A stretch of DNA of 46,985 bases from CAZOBJ01 sp964577825. Lineage in GTDB: Bacteria > Planctomycetota > SZUA-567 > JAFGNG01. The translations under genes were made by a program, and so were the position numbers. This document shows positions 33,809-41,542 of the stretch, one piece after another. The notes under the pieces were generated by a model that saw only the letters and a list, made by a program, of their open reading frames with translations, had not been told where the DNA came from and did no database searches. The stretch covers positions 1 through 46,985 of the forward strand of contig CAZOBJ010000016.1 in the NCBI GenBank assembly GCA_964577825.1, in the 5' to 3' direction. Each line of letters starts with the position of its first letter. Within the stretch, counting starts at the first letter, position 1.

Positions 33809-33869
33809 CGGTTGCTGGCGCGCGAAAGGTGCGGGGCGTAGCTGAGACGAATGGGAGCGCGCGCAACGT

Positions 33870-33962
33870 CCCTCACCCCGACCCTCTCCCGCGGGGAGGG
33901 GGAGAGCCGACAGGCGCTGCGCATGTTCCCCCTCCCTCCGGGAGGGGGTGAGGGGGAGGGAA
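33870..33962 (+). repeat. Palindromic intergenic repeat, copy C
   Basis: It starts CCCTCACCCCGACCCTCTCC, has the linker CAGGCGCTGCGCATG, and ends GGGGGTGAGGGGGAGGGAA. It shares nearly all bases with copy B. Confidence 0.85.
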
Positions 33963-34096
33963 GGCGAAGGAGAGCACGCGCCCGGGGAAGCACACAGAGA
34001 AGCCTCGCGCCTGCCCCGCGGCAGGGCGCACGCTTCGCAAGGCCCCTTCCCGAAGGCGTGGCCCTGTCCGCCCGCAGGCCGCAGGAGACCGCACCC

Positions 34097-34723
34097 GTGC
34101 ACGCACCGTCCGAGGAGACACCCCGGCCCGAAGCCCCGAACCGCGCGCCCGGCGCGGCCGGGCCCGTGCCCGCGAACATGCAGGTGCTCGACACAGGCCT
34201 GGACCCGGTGCGCCTGTCGGTGCTCGTGCGCCCCCGGCTGCGCCCGCTCGCCGGGCTCGTGGTGGTGGCCGCGCTCTTCTTTGTCGTGTGCCCCGTCGCG
34301 GGCGCACGCGCGCCCAAGCACGCGCTCGTGCTGTGCAGCCTGAGCATGTTCGCCGGGTTCTACTGTGTCTTCTCCGCGCTGCGGCTCCTGTCCATGCGCA
34401 TCCGGTTCGAGGTCGACGGCACCCGCCTGCGCATCACCCACACGTACGGGCTGCCGCTTCCCATGGCCAGCGAGACGGACGAGTACGAGGACGTGCGCGA
34501 CGTGCTGCTCTCCTACCCCGTGCGCGCGCGGGGGTCGCGGCCGCTGACCCTGGACCAGGCCCGGGCGGCCCTGTCGCGCGGCAGGCGGGTGCGCATCGAC
34601 GGGCTCCTGGTGCGAAGCGGCATGCGCAGCCACCAGGTGCGCCTGTCCCTGTCCATCGCGGACGGGGTGTGGCTCGCGGAGATGCTTCAGGCGAGCGTGC
34701 ACGCCGCCCGGGCCGAGGGCTGA
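34097..34723 (+). CDS. Hypothetical two-helix membrane protein
   Basis: A 208-residue protein. After a disordered Pro/Glu-rich head (VHAPSEETPRPEAPNRAPGA) there are two close hydrophobic helices (about residues 55-75 and 80-100: LAGLVVVAALFFVVCPVAG and LCSLSMFAGFYCVFSALRLL). A soluble beta-rich part follows (RIRFEVDGTRLRITHTYGLP). This layout suggests a PH-like or small regulatory domain on the inner face, but no family is recognised. The GTG start at 34097 has AGGAG upstream; the frame upstream is made of repeat sequence. It converges with the LysE gene. Confidence 0.65.
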   Translation: MHAPSEETPRPEAPNRAPGAAGPVPANMQVLDTGLDPVRLSVLVRPRLRPLAGLVVVAALFFVVCPVAGARAPKHALVLCSLSMFAGFYCVFSALRLLSMRIRFEVDGTRLRITHTYGLPLPMASETDEYEDVRDVLLSYPVRARGSRPLTLDQARAALSRGRRVRIDGLLVRSGMRSHQVRLSLSIADGVWLAEMLQASVHAARAEG

Positions 34724-34736
34724 GGGGCCGCGGGCC

Positions 34737-35372
34737 CTACCCCAGGGCCCGGCCGGCCGCGGCGACCACGAAGTACGCGCCGAACCCCACCAGGAACACG
34801 GCGCACACGGCCAGCACGCCCCGGTACACCCGGTCGGTGAGAAGGCGCCTGCCCTTGCCCACGGCCAGACTCACCGCCGCGTACCACGCGAAGTCGGCCA
34901 GGATATGCCCGGCGAAAAACGCCACGAGCCCTGCGTAGCCCGCCTTCATGGAAAAGGCGATGTACCCCACGCCCAGGGTGGCCCACCACACGGTCCAGTA
35001 GGGATTGGCCAGGCTCAGGAGCGCGCCGGTGATCACCAGGTGCCCATGCGCCGCGCCCTCCGCCTCCCAGCACAGGCGCATCCCCGGCACGGACCGGAGC
35101 ATCCGTGCGCCCATCCACACGAGCAGCCCGCCGCCCGCGAACCCCACCGCGACGAACACGGCCTCGCGCTCCAGGAACGGGCCCAGGCCCAGCACCAGGC
35201 CCGCGACGAGCGCGAGCTCCAGGAGCCCGTGCCCCAGGATGAGAAGCGGACCGGTGACCGGGCCGCGGCGCGAGCTTTCGCTGATCGTGGCCGTGAGCAA
35301 CGGCCCGGGCATCATGGCGCCCGAGAGCGCGATCACGAACGAGGTGAGCGCAATCACCGCCAGGGCCGCCAC
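34737..35372 (-). CDS. LysE-family exporter
   Basis: A 211-residue membrane protein of the LysE/RhtB family of amino-acid and small-molecule exporters. It has about six helices and the N-terminal signature SGAMMPGPLLTATISESSRR, followed by GHGLLELALVAGLVLGLG and SLANPYWTVWWATLGVGYIA, the second conserved repeat block. The GTG start lies 6 nt after the stop of the large DUF3857 gene and behind GAGGAG, so it is the last gene of a three-gene operon. Substrate unknown. Confidence 0.88.
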   Translation of the reverse strand: MAALAVIALTSFVIALSGAMMPGPLLTATISESSRRGPVTGPLLILGHGLLELALVAGLVLGLGPFLEREAVFVAVGFAGGGLLVWMGARMLRSVPGMRLCWEAEGAAHGHLVITGALLSLANPYWTVWWATLGVGYIAFSMKAGYAGLVAFFAGHILADFAWYAAVSLAVGKGRRLLTDRVYRGVLAVCAVFLVGFGAYFVVAAAGRALG

Positions 35373-35378
35373 GGCGGA

Positions 35379-38300
35379 CTACTCCTCGCCCGCCGGTTCG
35401 TACACGATCCAGTCCTCCTGCGCGGCGTCCACCGCGTGGCAGAACGCGCGGAAGTCCGGGTATTGCTCTGCGGTCACCCGCCGGCTGCGAACGCGCGTCT
35501 CCAGGGCCACGGTCACTCGGCCCGGGCCCTGGCGCACCGTGCGCCGCACCAGGCCGAAGGGCCTATCCCGGTCGATGGGCGCGGGGACGCTGCGCACTTG
35601 GGCGCCCGCAGGCAGGAGCACGGTGGTGTCCACATACCGGGACCGGCGCAGGCCGAGGAGCAAATCGTGCGTGCGCTCGGTCATGCCCGCCAGGCGCGAC
35701 ATGCGCTCGGGCAAGAGCCACGGGTCGACCTTGCGCGCCCCGTCGCCCGCGTCGACCGCCAGCCCGGGCACCTGCATGCGGAAGGTGTAGGCGACCTGCT
35801 TGTCGCGCAGGTCGCCGCCCGTGGCGCTGAACCCGGTCACTTCCGCGCCCGGGAACCGGCTGGGCAGGAACTCCGTGAGCGTCTGTCGCCACCGTTCGGG
35901 CGCCACGAGCCGGCTGCGGTACGCGGGCGCGAACGCGCCCGCATAGGAGACGCGCACGGCCACCTCGCCGCTGCCGTCGGGCTGGAGCACGACCGTGGCG
36001 AAGATCTCCTCCCGATTCGCGGTGCCGGGGTCCTCGGGCAGGTAGGTGTACATCCCGCCCTCGGGTCCGGTCACGAGCGCCGTGCCGCCCTGGTCCATGG
36101 ACGGGAGTTCCAGCACATGGTGGTAGTCCGTGGTCCCGTCCAGCCACCAGTCGCGGCCGGCCACGTCGGGCACGTAGCAGATCGCATGGTTGAACCGCTG
36201 CGCGCCCGGCAGGCCCGTGGGCTCGCGTCCCTGGGACCAGGTGCGCACCAGGGCCACCCGCGCGTCCACGCCCACCGCCTCGAGCAGCGCGCAGAACAGG
36301 ACCGCGGTGTCCTTGCAGTCCCCGTACTGGGTGCGCCAGGTGCGCTCGGCTGCGTGCGGCTCGTACCCGCTGCGCCCGAGCTCGATGCCCACGTAGCGCA
36401 CCCGGTCGACCACGTGGTAGTAGATGCGCGCGAGCTTCTCGCGATCGGTGCGCGCGTCGGCCACGAGCTCGCGCGCCCGGGCCGCAATGTTCTCGGGCAG
36501 ATCCAGGCTCTCGCGGCTCACCCGCCAGTACCACCGGGCCACCTCCGCCCAGGAGGCGAACGTGCTCGCGCGCAGGCTGGGCGCGACCTCGGTGAAGGGC
36601 GGCATGCCCGGCTCCATCTCCATGCCCGGCAGGTCCGTGCCCTCCCAGCGCTGCACGCGGCGCCCGCCCGAGACCTCCTCGGTGCGGCGCACGCGCACCT
36701 CCTCGGCGCGGAAGGTGCGCACCGCCACGTCCAGGTCCTCGGGCGTGTCGAGCACGTACTGGAACCGCAGCGTGGGGCTCTCGCTTCCCAGGTAAAAGGC
36801 GTCCTCGAAGTCGTCGCCGAACGGGTTCGGGCCGGAGGCCTCCTTGAGCAGGCGGATCTCCACAATCGAGCCCGCGCGCACCTGGGGCAGATGGACGCGC
36901 TTGACGTGGTAGCGCGCGTACACGCGGCCCTGGTCGCCGCCCCCGCGCTCCACGGTATGATCGCGCACGTCCGTGGCGCGGTGCACGGAGCCGTCCGGCT
37001 GCACCACGCGCGCGGAGAGCACTTCGATCCGCTCGCGGTCCGGGTCATAGCCCATGCCGTACTGCTCAAGCTGCCGCGCCCCGCCCGGGCGCAGGGCCAT
37101 GCGCACGAGGTGGATCATGTGGTCGGCCGCGCCGTTGGGATGCACGCGCACCACGCCCTGGTCGAAGAGCACGGCCACGTTGTGCCTAGGATAGTCCGCG
37201 GGGTCGGGCTTGGTTTGCACGAGCTCGTCCAGGGACACCGACCACGGCGCGTAGAAGGGCGCTGCCTGGGGCTCGATCTGCGCAATGCGGCCGCGCAGGT
37301 CCGGGTTGTCCGGCGCGACCTCGAGCGCGTTGCGCCACGCGCGCACCGCGCCCGCCGCGTCGCCCTGCAACAGCCGCGCGGCGCCGTACGCCTCCAGGAG
37401 CGCCGGTTCGCCGGGCAGGCGGTCCAGGGCCGCCTCGAGCACCTGCACGGCGCCCGCCACGTCGCCCCGGGCCAGAGCCGCGTCGCGCGCGAGCAGATGG
37501 TCGGCCAGCGGCCAGGGATCCGCGTCCAGGTTCGCGCGCACAAGGTCCGCGGCTCGTTGCGCGTCCTCCGGGCCGCCGGTCAAGAGCTCGCGCGTCAGCC
37601 GCCTGCGAAGCTCGTGGTCCCCGGTGCGGGCCACGCCCGCGCGCAGCGCCTCCAGCCGGGCCGCCCGCCCCGGAGCGCGGTCCGCGACGCGCGCGTACAG
37701 CCGCGCCCGGCCCGGGGCCGCGTCGCGCGCGGCCCGGTCGTGCGCATGGGCCTGGGCATCCCATCCGCGCTCGGCCACCACGTCGGCGAGCACCTCGTGC
37801 GCCTCGGCCGAGTCGCGCGATGCGAGCACGCGGCGGGCGACCGCCTCGGCCTTGCGGTAGAACCCGCCGTCGCGCCACCGCGCGGCCAGGAGCTCCTGCG
37901 CGGCGAGCTCGTGGTCGCTTACCTGGGCGGCGCGGTCGAGGTACGCGCGCGCCGCGTTGTCGTCGTGCTGGACCACCGCGGCCATCTCCAGGAAGAGCGG
38001 GCACGCGGGCCGCGCCTGGGCCGCGCGTTCGATACGCGGCCGGGTGCGCTGGAACCGCGCATCGTCGGCCATGCGGTCGAGAAGCAGGTACGCGCGCGTG
38101 TTCTGCGCCATGGCGTGTCCGGCCGCGTCGGCGTCCACCTCGGCCAGGAATCCGGCAAGCCCCCAGTCGAGTCCGGACCGCCCGGTGGCGGGCTGCGGGT
38201 TCGGCCTTATGTGCGGCGCGCGCTCTGCGGCCGGGTCCACGCGCCAGCGCGCGTCCCGGTCCGCGAGCACGAGGAGCGAGATGCCGCACCGCGCGTCGCG

Positions 38301-39266
38301 CCCGCCCGCAGACTTGACCACCACCTGGTTGGGGCCCGGGTCCAGACGCACGCGGTAGACCCGCTGGAGCGGATGGTGGCCCAGGTGATACAGGTCGCTG
38401 TCCACGAGCGGCTCGCCGTTCACCCACAGCGCGCACGCGCCCGCCGCGCCCAGGGCCAGGTCCACCTCGGTCGCCTGCTCGCACACGAGGTACGTGGCCG
38501 CGTACGCCACGTTCTCCTCGTGCGGGTACAGGAGCGCGGCCAGGTCCAGATACCCGGACGCCGGGCAGCGCGGCGCCTCGCGCCACACGACCGGTCCCGT
38601 CCGGCCCTGGTAGGTTTTGTCCCGGTCGAGCCGGGGCAGGTCCGCCTCCGGGCCGTGGTCGCGGCCGAACCCGCCGCGCTCGCGGTTGGAGAAGGCTCCG
38701 AGCACAAGCCAACGCCGCACGAAGGGAAGCTCGCCCCAGGCGGCCACCGCCGCGTCGGTGCGGCCGCAGCTTTCCAGCGCCCGGGCGCGGGCCACATGCA
38801 CCGCGGCGCGCCCCCGCGGGTCCAGGTCTTTGTCCTCCGACAGGTCCCCGAGCAGGGAGAGCGCCGGGTCGGGCGACTCGGCGAACTCCAAGAGCGCCAG
38901 GACGTCCGCCAGGTAGACCTCCAGCCACACGCTGTCCCGGCCGTCCCGTGCGGCCGCGAGGGCATGGTCCAGGGCCTCGCGGTACCGGGCCCGGCCCGCG
39001 AGCACGGTCTCCAGGCCGAAGTGCGCCAGCGCGCTGTGGGGGTCCGCCTCGAGCGCTGTGCGGAACGTCTGCGCCGCGCGGTCCACCTCGCCGTCCAGAT
39101 ACGCGTTCCACGCCGAAAGGACCTCGGCGCTCGCCTCGCCCCGCTCCTGTGCGGGCAGGGGCAGGCCGGCCGGGCCGGAGCCCTCGCCGGCGTACCCTTC
39201 GCCGATTAGCACCCACATCATGGCGCCCGACAGCACCAGGGCGCGCACGCTTCGTCCGATCGACAT
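35379..39266 (-). CDS. Exported TPR/DUF3857/transglutaminase-like protein
   Basis: A 1295-residue protein with a signal peptide (VRALVLSGAMMWVLIGEGYA, residues ~7-26). TPR-like helical repeats occupy about 45-240 and again 380-670. Between them, about 255-350, is a beta-rich lectin/PA14-like jelly-roll segment (ACALWVNGEPLVDSD, PGPNQVVVKSAGG). A DUF3857 domain starts near 679 (DELVQTKPDPADYP). A transglutaminase core follows at about 930-1060, with a complete Cys-His-Asp set: QYGDCKDTAVLF (Cys ~982), FNHAICYV (His ~1026), WWLDGTT (Asp ~1042). The final ~230 residues are beta-rich. It likely acts outside the cytoplasm on proteins or peptides, as protease-like or crosslinking enzyme. Start ATG has GAGG upstream. 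It is the middle gene of the operon. Confidence 0.88.
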   Translation of the reverse strand: MSIGRSVRALVLSGAMMWVLIGEGYAGEGSGPAGLPLPAQERGEASAEVLSAWNAYLDGEVDRAAQTFRTALEADPHSALAHFGLETVLAGRARYREALDHALAAARDGRDSVWLEVYLADVLALLEFAESPDPALSLLGDLSEDKDLDPRGRAAVHVARARALESCGRTDAAVAAWGELPFVRRWLVLGAFSNRERGGFGRDHGPEADLPRLDRDKTYQGRTGPVVWREAPRCPASGYLDLAALLYPHEENVAYAATYLVCEQATEVDLALGAAGACALWVNGEPLVDSDLYHLGHHPLQRVYRVRLDPGPNQVVVKSAGGRDARCGISLLVLADRDARWRVDPAAERAPHIRPNPQPATGRSGLDWGLAGFLAEVDADAAGHAMAQNTRAYLLLDRMADDARFQRTRPRIERAAQARPACPLFLEMAAVVQHDDNAARAYLDRAAQVSDHELAAQELLAARWRDGGFYRKAEAVARRVLASRDSAEAHEVLADVVAERGWDAQAHAHDRAARDAAPGRARLYARVADRAPGRAARLEALRAGVARTGDHELRRRLTRELLTGGPEDAQRAADLVRANLDADPWPLADHLLARDAALARGDVAGAVQVLEAALDRLPGEPALLEAYGAARLLQGDAAGAVRAWRNALEVAPDNPDLRGRIAQIEPQAAPFYAPWSVSLDELVQTKPDPADYPRHNVAVLFDQGVVRVHPNGAADHMIHLVRMALRPGGARQLEQYGMGYDPDRERIEVLSARVVQPDGSVHRATDVRDHTVERGGGDQGRVYARYHVKRVHLPQVRAGSIVEIRLLKEASGPNPFGDDFEDAFYLGSESPTLRFQYVLDTPEDLDVAVRTFRAEEVRVRRTEEVSGGRRVQRWEGTDLPGMEMEPGMPPFTEVAPSLRASTFASWAEVARWYWRVSRESLDLPENIAARARELVADARTDREKLARIYYHVVDRVRYVGIELGRSGYEPHAAERTWRTQYGDCKDTAVLFCALLEAVGVDARVALVRTWSQGREPTGLPGAQRFNHAICYVPDVAGRDWWLDGTTDYHHVLELPSMDQGGTALVTGPEGGMYTYLPEDPGTANREEIFATVVLQPDGSGEVAVRVSYAGAFAPAYRSRLVAPERWRQTLTEFLPSRFPGAEVTGFSATGGDLRDKQVAYTFRMQVPGLAVDAGDGARKVDPWLLPERMSRLAGMTERTHDLLLGLRRSRYVDTTVLLPAGAQVRSVPAPIDRDRPFGLVRRTVRQGPGRVTVALETRVRSRRVTAEQYPDFRAFCHAVDAAQEDWIVYEPAGEE

Positions 39267-39278
39267 GGGAAATCCTCG

Positions 39279-40169
39279 CTAGGTCCGCGCGGAAGCGCGC
39301 CGCCGCGGGCCTACCCCGGGCAGCAGCCCGTCGGCCGCGAGCGCCTGAAAGGTCTCGCGCGCGGTTCGGTAGGCCTGCGTGCGTTGCGCCTCGACCGCGC
39401 GCAACAGGCCCTTGTGCCCGCGAAGCGGCGCGGTGCGGGCGAAGTCGCGGGCCGTCTCACTGAGCGCATCCCAGAGGCGGGCCGTGTCCAGTTCCTTCAA
39501 GAGAGCTGCGACGCGTTCGCGCTGCGCGGGCCCGGGCGCATGGTCGCCCAGGCTTCGGCCCAGCACCTCCCAGGCGAGGCACACCCGCGCCACGCGGCCG
39601 CGCAGCGTGCGAAGCGCGCGGCTGCTGCGGTGCGAAAGCGCGCTTCGCCCCAGCGCCCGGCCCCGGCCCAACAGCCGGGCGGGCAGCGTGCGCACGTCCG
39701 GGGCGCGCTCGGCGGACGCGGGCAGGCCCGCGCGCAGGGGCGCGGCGAGCTCGCGCACCGTGGGGCCGTGGATGCGCTCGGCCAAAAACCGCACCGTGTC
39801 CCTGTGGTCGCGCAGCCGCACCTCGAGTTGGCTCGCAACAAGCCGCGCGTACGCGTCCTGTCTGCCGAGCTCGCTGACCAGCGCGAGCTCCGTGCGCAAG
39901 AGCCGCGCCTCGGCCGCGCGCGTGCACAGGACCTCCAGGCCCTTGGCAAGCTGCGCGGCCGGGTCTGTGCCGCAGACCATGCGCGCAAGCGCGCCGGTGT
40001 CGCGCACCCGTCCCACGGCCCGGCAGACGCGGTCCTGGGCCTCGCGCGCGCCCGGCCGATTGGCTAGCGCGTCGAGTGCGGACAACACCTCACGCGCCTC
40101 TCGGCGCAATGCGCGTTCGAGCGCGCGCCTCGGGTCGCGACCGCGCGCTCCGCGGTCTGGGTGCGGCAT
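39279..40169 (-). CDS. CHAD-like helical protein
   Basis: A 296-residue, Arg/Ala/Leu-rich helical protein. Blocks RTLRGRVARVCLAWEVLGRS and RVAALLKELDTARLWDALSE resemble the second half of CHAD domains, which bind polyphosphate through conserved His and basic residues, but the match is weak and key histidines are unclear. It has no signal peptide. ATG at 40169 lies behind GAGGAACTTCCC; a strong promoter (40219-40248) is upstream. It is the first gene of the operon with the DUF3857/transglutaminase and LysE genes (12-nt and 6-nt gaps). Confidence 0.6.
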   Translation of the reverse strand: MPHPDRGARGRDPRRALERALRREAREVLSALDALANRPGAREAQDRVCRAVGRVRDTGALARMVCGTDPAAQLAKGLEVLCTRAAEARLLRTELALVSELGRQDAYARLVASQLEVRLRDHRDTVRFLAERIHGPTVRELAAPLRAGLPASAERAPDVRTLPARLLGRGRALGRSALSHRSSRALRTLRGRVARVCLAWEVLGRSLGDHAPGPAQRERVAALLKELDTARLWDALSETARDFARTAPLRGHKGLLRAVEAQRTQAYRTARETFQALAADGLLPGVGPRRRASART

Positions 40170-40218
40170 GGGAAGTTCCTCTATCGGACAGTGCGCTGGG
40201 GCGCGGCGGTACGCGGGG

Positions 40219-40248
40219 AGTATAGGCACCGTGCGGCCGCGGTGTCAA
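40219..40248 (-). promoter_or_regulatory. Promoter of the CHAD-like/DUF3857/LysE operon
   Basis: A perfect TTGACA, an 18-bp spacer and TATACT on the minus strand, 49 nt before the ATG. Confidence 0.85.
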
Positions 40249-40255
40249 GCCGCGC

Positions 40256-40289
40256 GCCCTCTGCCCTCGGGAGAGGACCGGGGTGAGGG
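40256..40289 (-). repeat. Inverted half copy of the palindromic repeat
   Basis: Read on the minus strand it starts CCCTCACCCCGGTCCTCTCC and then GAGGGCAGAGGG, matching the 5' half of copies A-C. It lies just past the stop of the COG3581-like gene and may act as its 3' hairpin. Confidence 0.6.
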
Positions 40290-40294
40290 ACGGC

Positions 40295-41524
40295 TCACGC
40301 CCCGGCGCCGGCGCGCATAGCCTCGCACAGGTAGTGCATGGTGGGAACGAGCGACTGGTTCGGGTCCCCGGACCCGTCGTAGAAGTTGCAGATGACGGGC
40401 ATCCCCAGCTCGCGCTCCATGCGCGGGAAGATGCTGGTGGTGACCGTGCCGGGCATGCAGAACATGGGGCTCGCGTTGACCACGGCCTGCACACTGTCGC
40501 GCTTGCGGAAGAGGGCCGCGCGGCCCAGGGTCAGGATCGCCTCGCCCTCGAACTGCCAGGGCAGGTACCGCATGCCCTCTTCCATGATCTCGGGCAGGTG
40601 CGGCTCGCGCCGGTCGTGGAGCACGGGGTCGGCGATGTCATAGTACGCGCGCTCGCCGGCCAGGAACCAGTGCGTCTCCAGCCACTGGCGCACCCGGGTC
40701 AGGGCCCCGGCACGGGTCTCCGCGGCCACGCGGCGGGTGTTCTCGGCCGTGTACAGGATCCACTCGCCCAGGGGCGCGAGCCACGCCTCGCCGCCCAGCT
40801 CCTCGATGCGCCGGCACAGGTCCATGTTGATGAACGGGTCCGAGCGCACGAAAATCTCGCCGACCACGCCCACGAGCGGGCGGCGCTCGTCGCGGGCGGG
40901 GATGCGCGCGACCTCGTCCACGAGCCCGGCGAGGATCTCGCGGTCCCGGTCGCGGCCGGTCTCGAAGGTCTCTTCCAAGCGCCGCAGGCCCGCCTCGATC
41001 ACTGCGTCCGTGGCGCCCGCCTCGCGCTCGTACGGGCGTACCTTCATGCTCAGCTTGCGCACGATGTCCGCGAGCATGACCGCGCGGAAGAGCCGCTTGC
41101 GCGTGGACAGGGCCATGCCCGCGTATGCGTTCTCCGCGGAAGGGCTGAAGATCTGCACCCCGGGCCAGCCCAGGCGCTGGAGGATGATCTCGTCCAGGCG
41201 TGCGTACTGGCCGAACCGGCACGGCCCCGAGGCCGTGGGCATGAAGAAGACCACCTGGTTCGGGTCCAGGTTCTCGGACCGGATCGCGTGCAACAGGCTC
41301 CCGGTCGTGCACGGACAGGGCACGCACTCGCCGCCGCCGGTGTGCTTGAGCCCCAGGGCCAGGGTCTCGTCGTTCTCTTCGAGCATGCGCGCGCGGTATC
41401 CGCGCGAGCGGAAGATGGCCGCCACGAGCCGCGCGCCCATGGGGCACATCGGCGGGATGAAGAGGTGCTTGCCGCCGCCGGGGCCGTCCATGCGCCGTTC
41501 CTCGACGCGCGGGCCTGCAGGCAT
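40295..41524 (-). CDS. 2-hydroxyacyl-CoA dehydratase-related protein (C-terminal module of giant activase)
   Basis: A 409-residue protein matching the COG3581-type C-terminal module that, in many anaerobes, is fused to the giant BcrAD/HgdC-type activase. It starts KHLFIPPMCPMGARLVAAIF, then HTGGGECVPCPCTTGSLLHA and TASGPCRFGQYA, with several conserved cysteines that may hold an iron-sulfur cluster. Later blocks are VGVVGEIFVRSDPFINMDLC and NASPMFCMPGTVTTSIFPRM. Homologous dehydratase subunits bind [4Fe-4S] or double-cubane clusters. The start ATG is behind AAGGAG, 18 nt after the activase stop, so the two are co-transcribed. Substrate and reaction unknown. Confidence 0.85.
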   Translation of the reverse strand: MPAGPRVEERRMDGPGGGKHLFIPPMCPMGARLVAAIFRSRGYRARMLEENDETLALGLKHTGGGECVPCPCTTGSLLHAIRSENLDPNQVVFFMPTASGPCRFGQYARLDEIILQRLGWPGVQIFSPSAENAYAGMALSTRKRLFRAVMLADIVRKLSMKVRPYEREAGATDAVIEAGLRRLEETFETGRDRDREILAGLVDEVARIPARDERRPLVGVVGEIFVRSDPFINMDLCRRIEELGGEAWLAPLGEWILYTAENTRRVAAETRAGALTRVRQWLETHWFLAGERAYYDIADPVLHDRREPHLPEIMEEGMRYLPWQFEGEAILTLGRAALFRKRDSVQAVVNASPMFCMPGTVTTSIFPRMERELGMPVICNFYDGSGDPNQSLVPTMHYLCEAMRAGAGA

Positions 41525-41542
41525 GGTCAGCGCTCCTTGTCC

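Larger units (their letters stand above)
33640..34096. other. 457-bp non-coding region with terminator and two repeat copies
   Basis: It holds the TM2 terminator and repeat copies B and C. Open frames here are repeat-derived translations with no family similarity. Confidence 0.7.

Noticed and set aside
32998..33962. CRISPR array
   Set aside because: The repeats are long, palindromic and irregularly spaced at 154 and 640 bp, with no equal-length spacers and no cas genes in the window.
34731..34751. CGGGCCCT/AGGGCCCG hairpin at the convergent end of the LysE gene as a terminator
   Set aside because: Short stem overlapping the stop codon and no T run on either strand.
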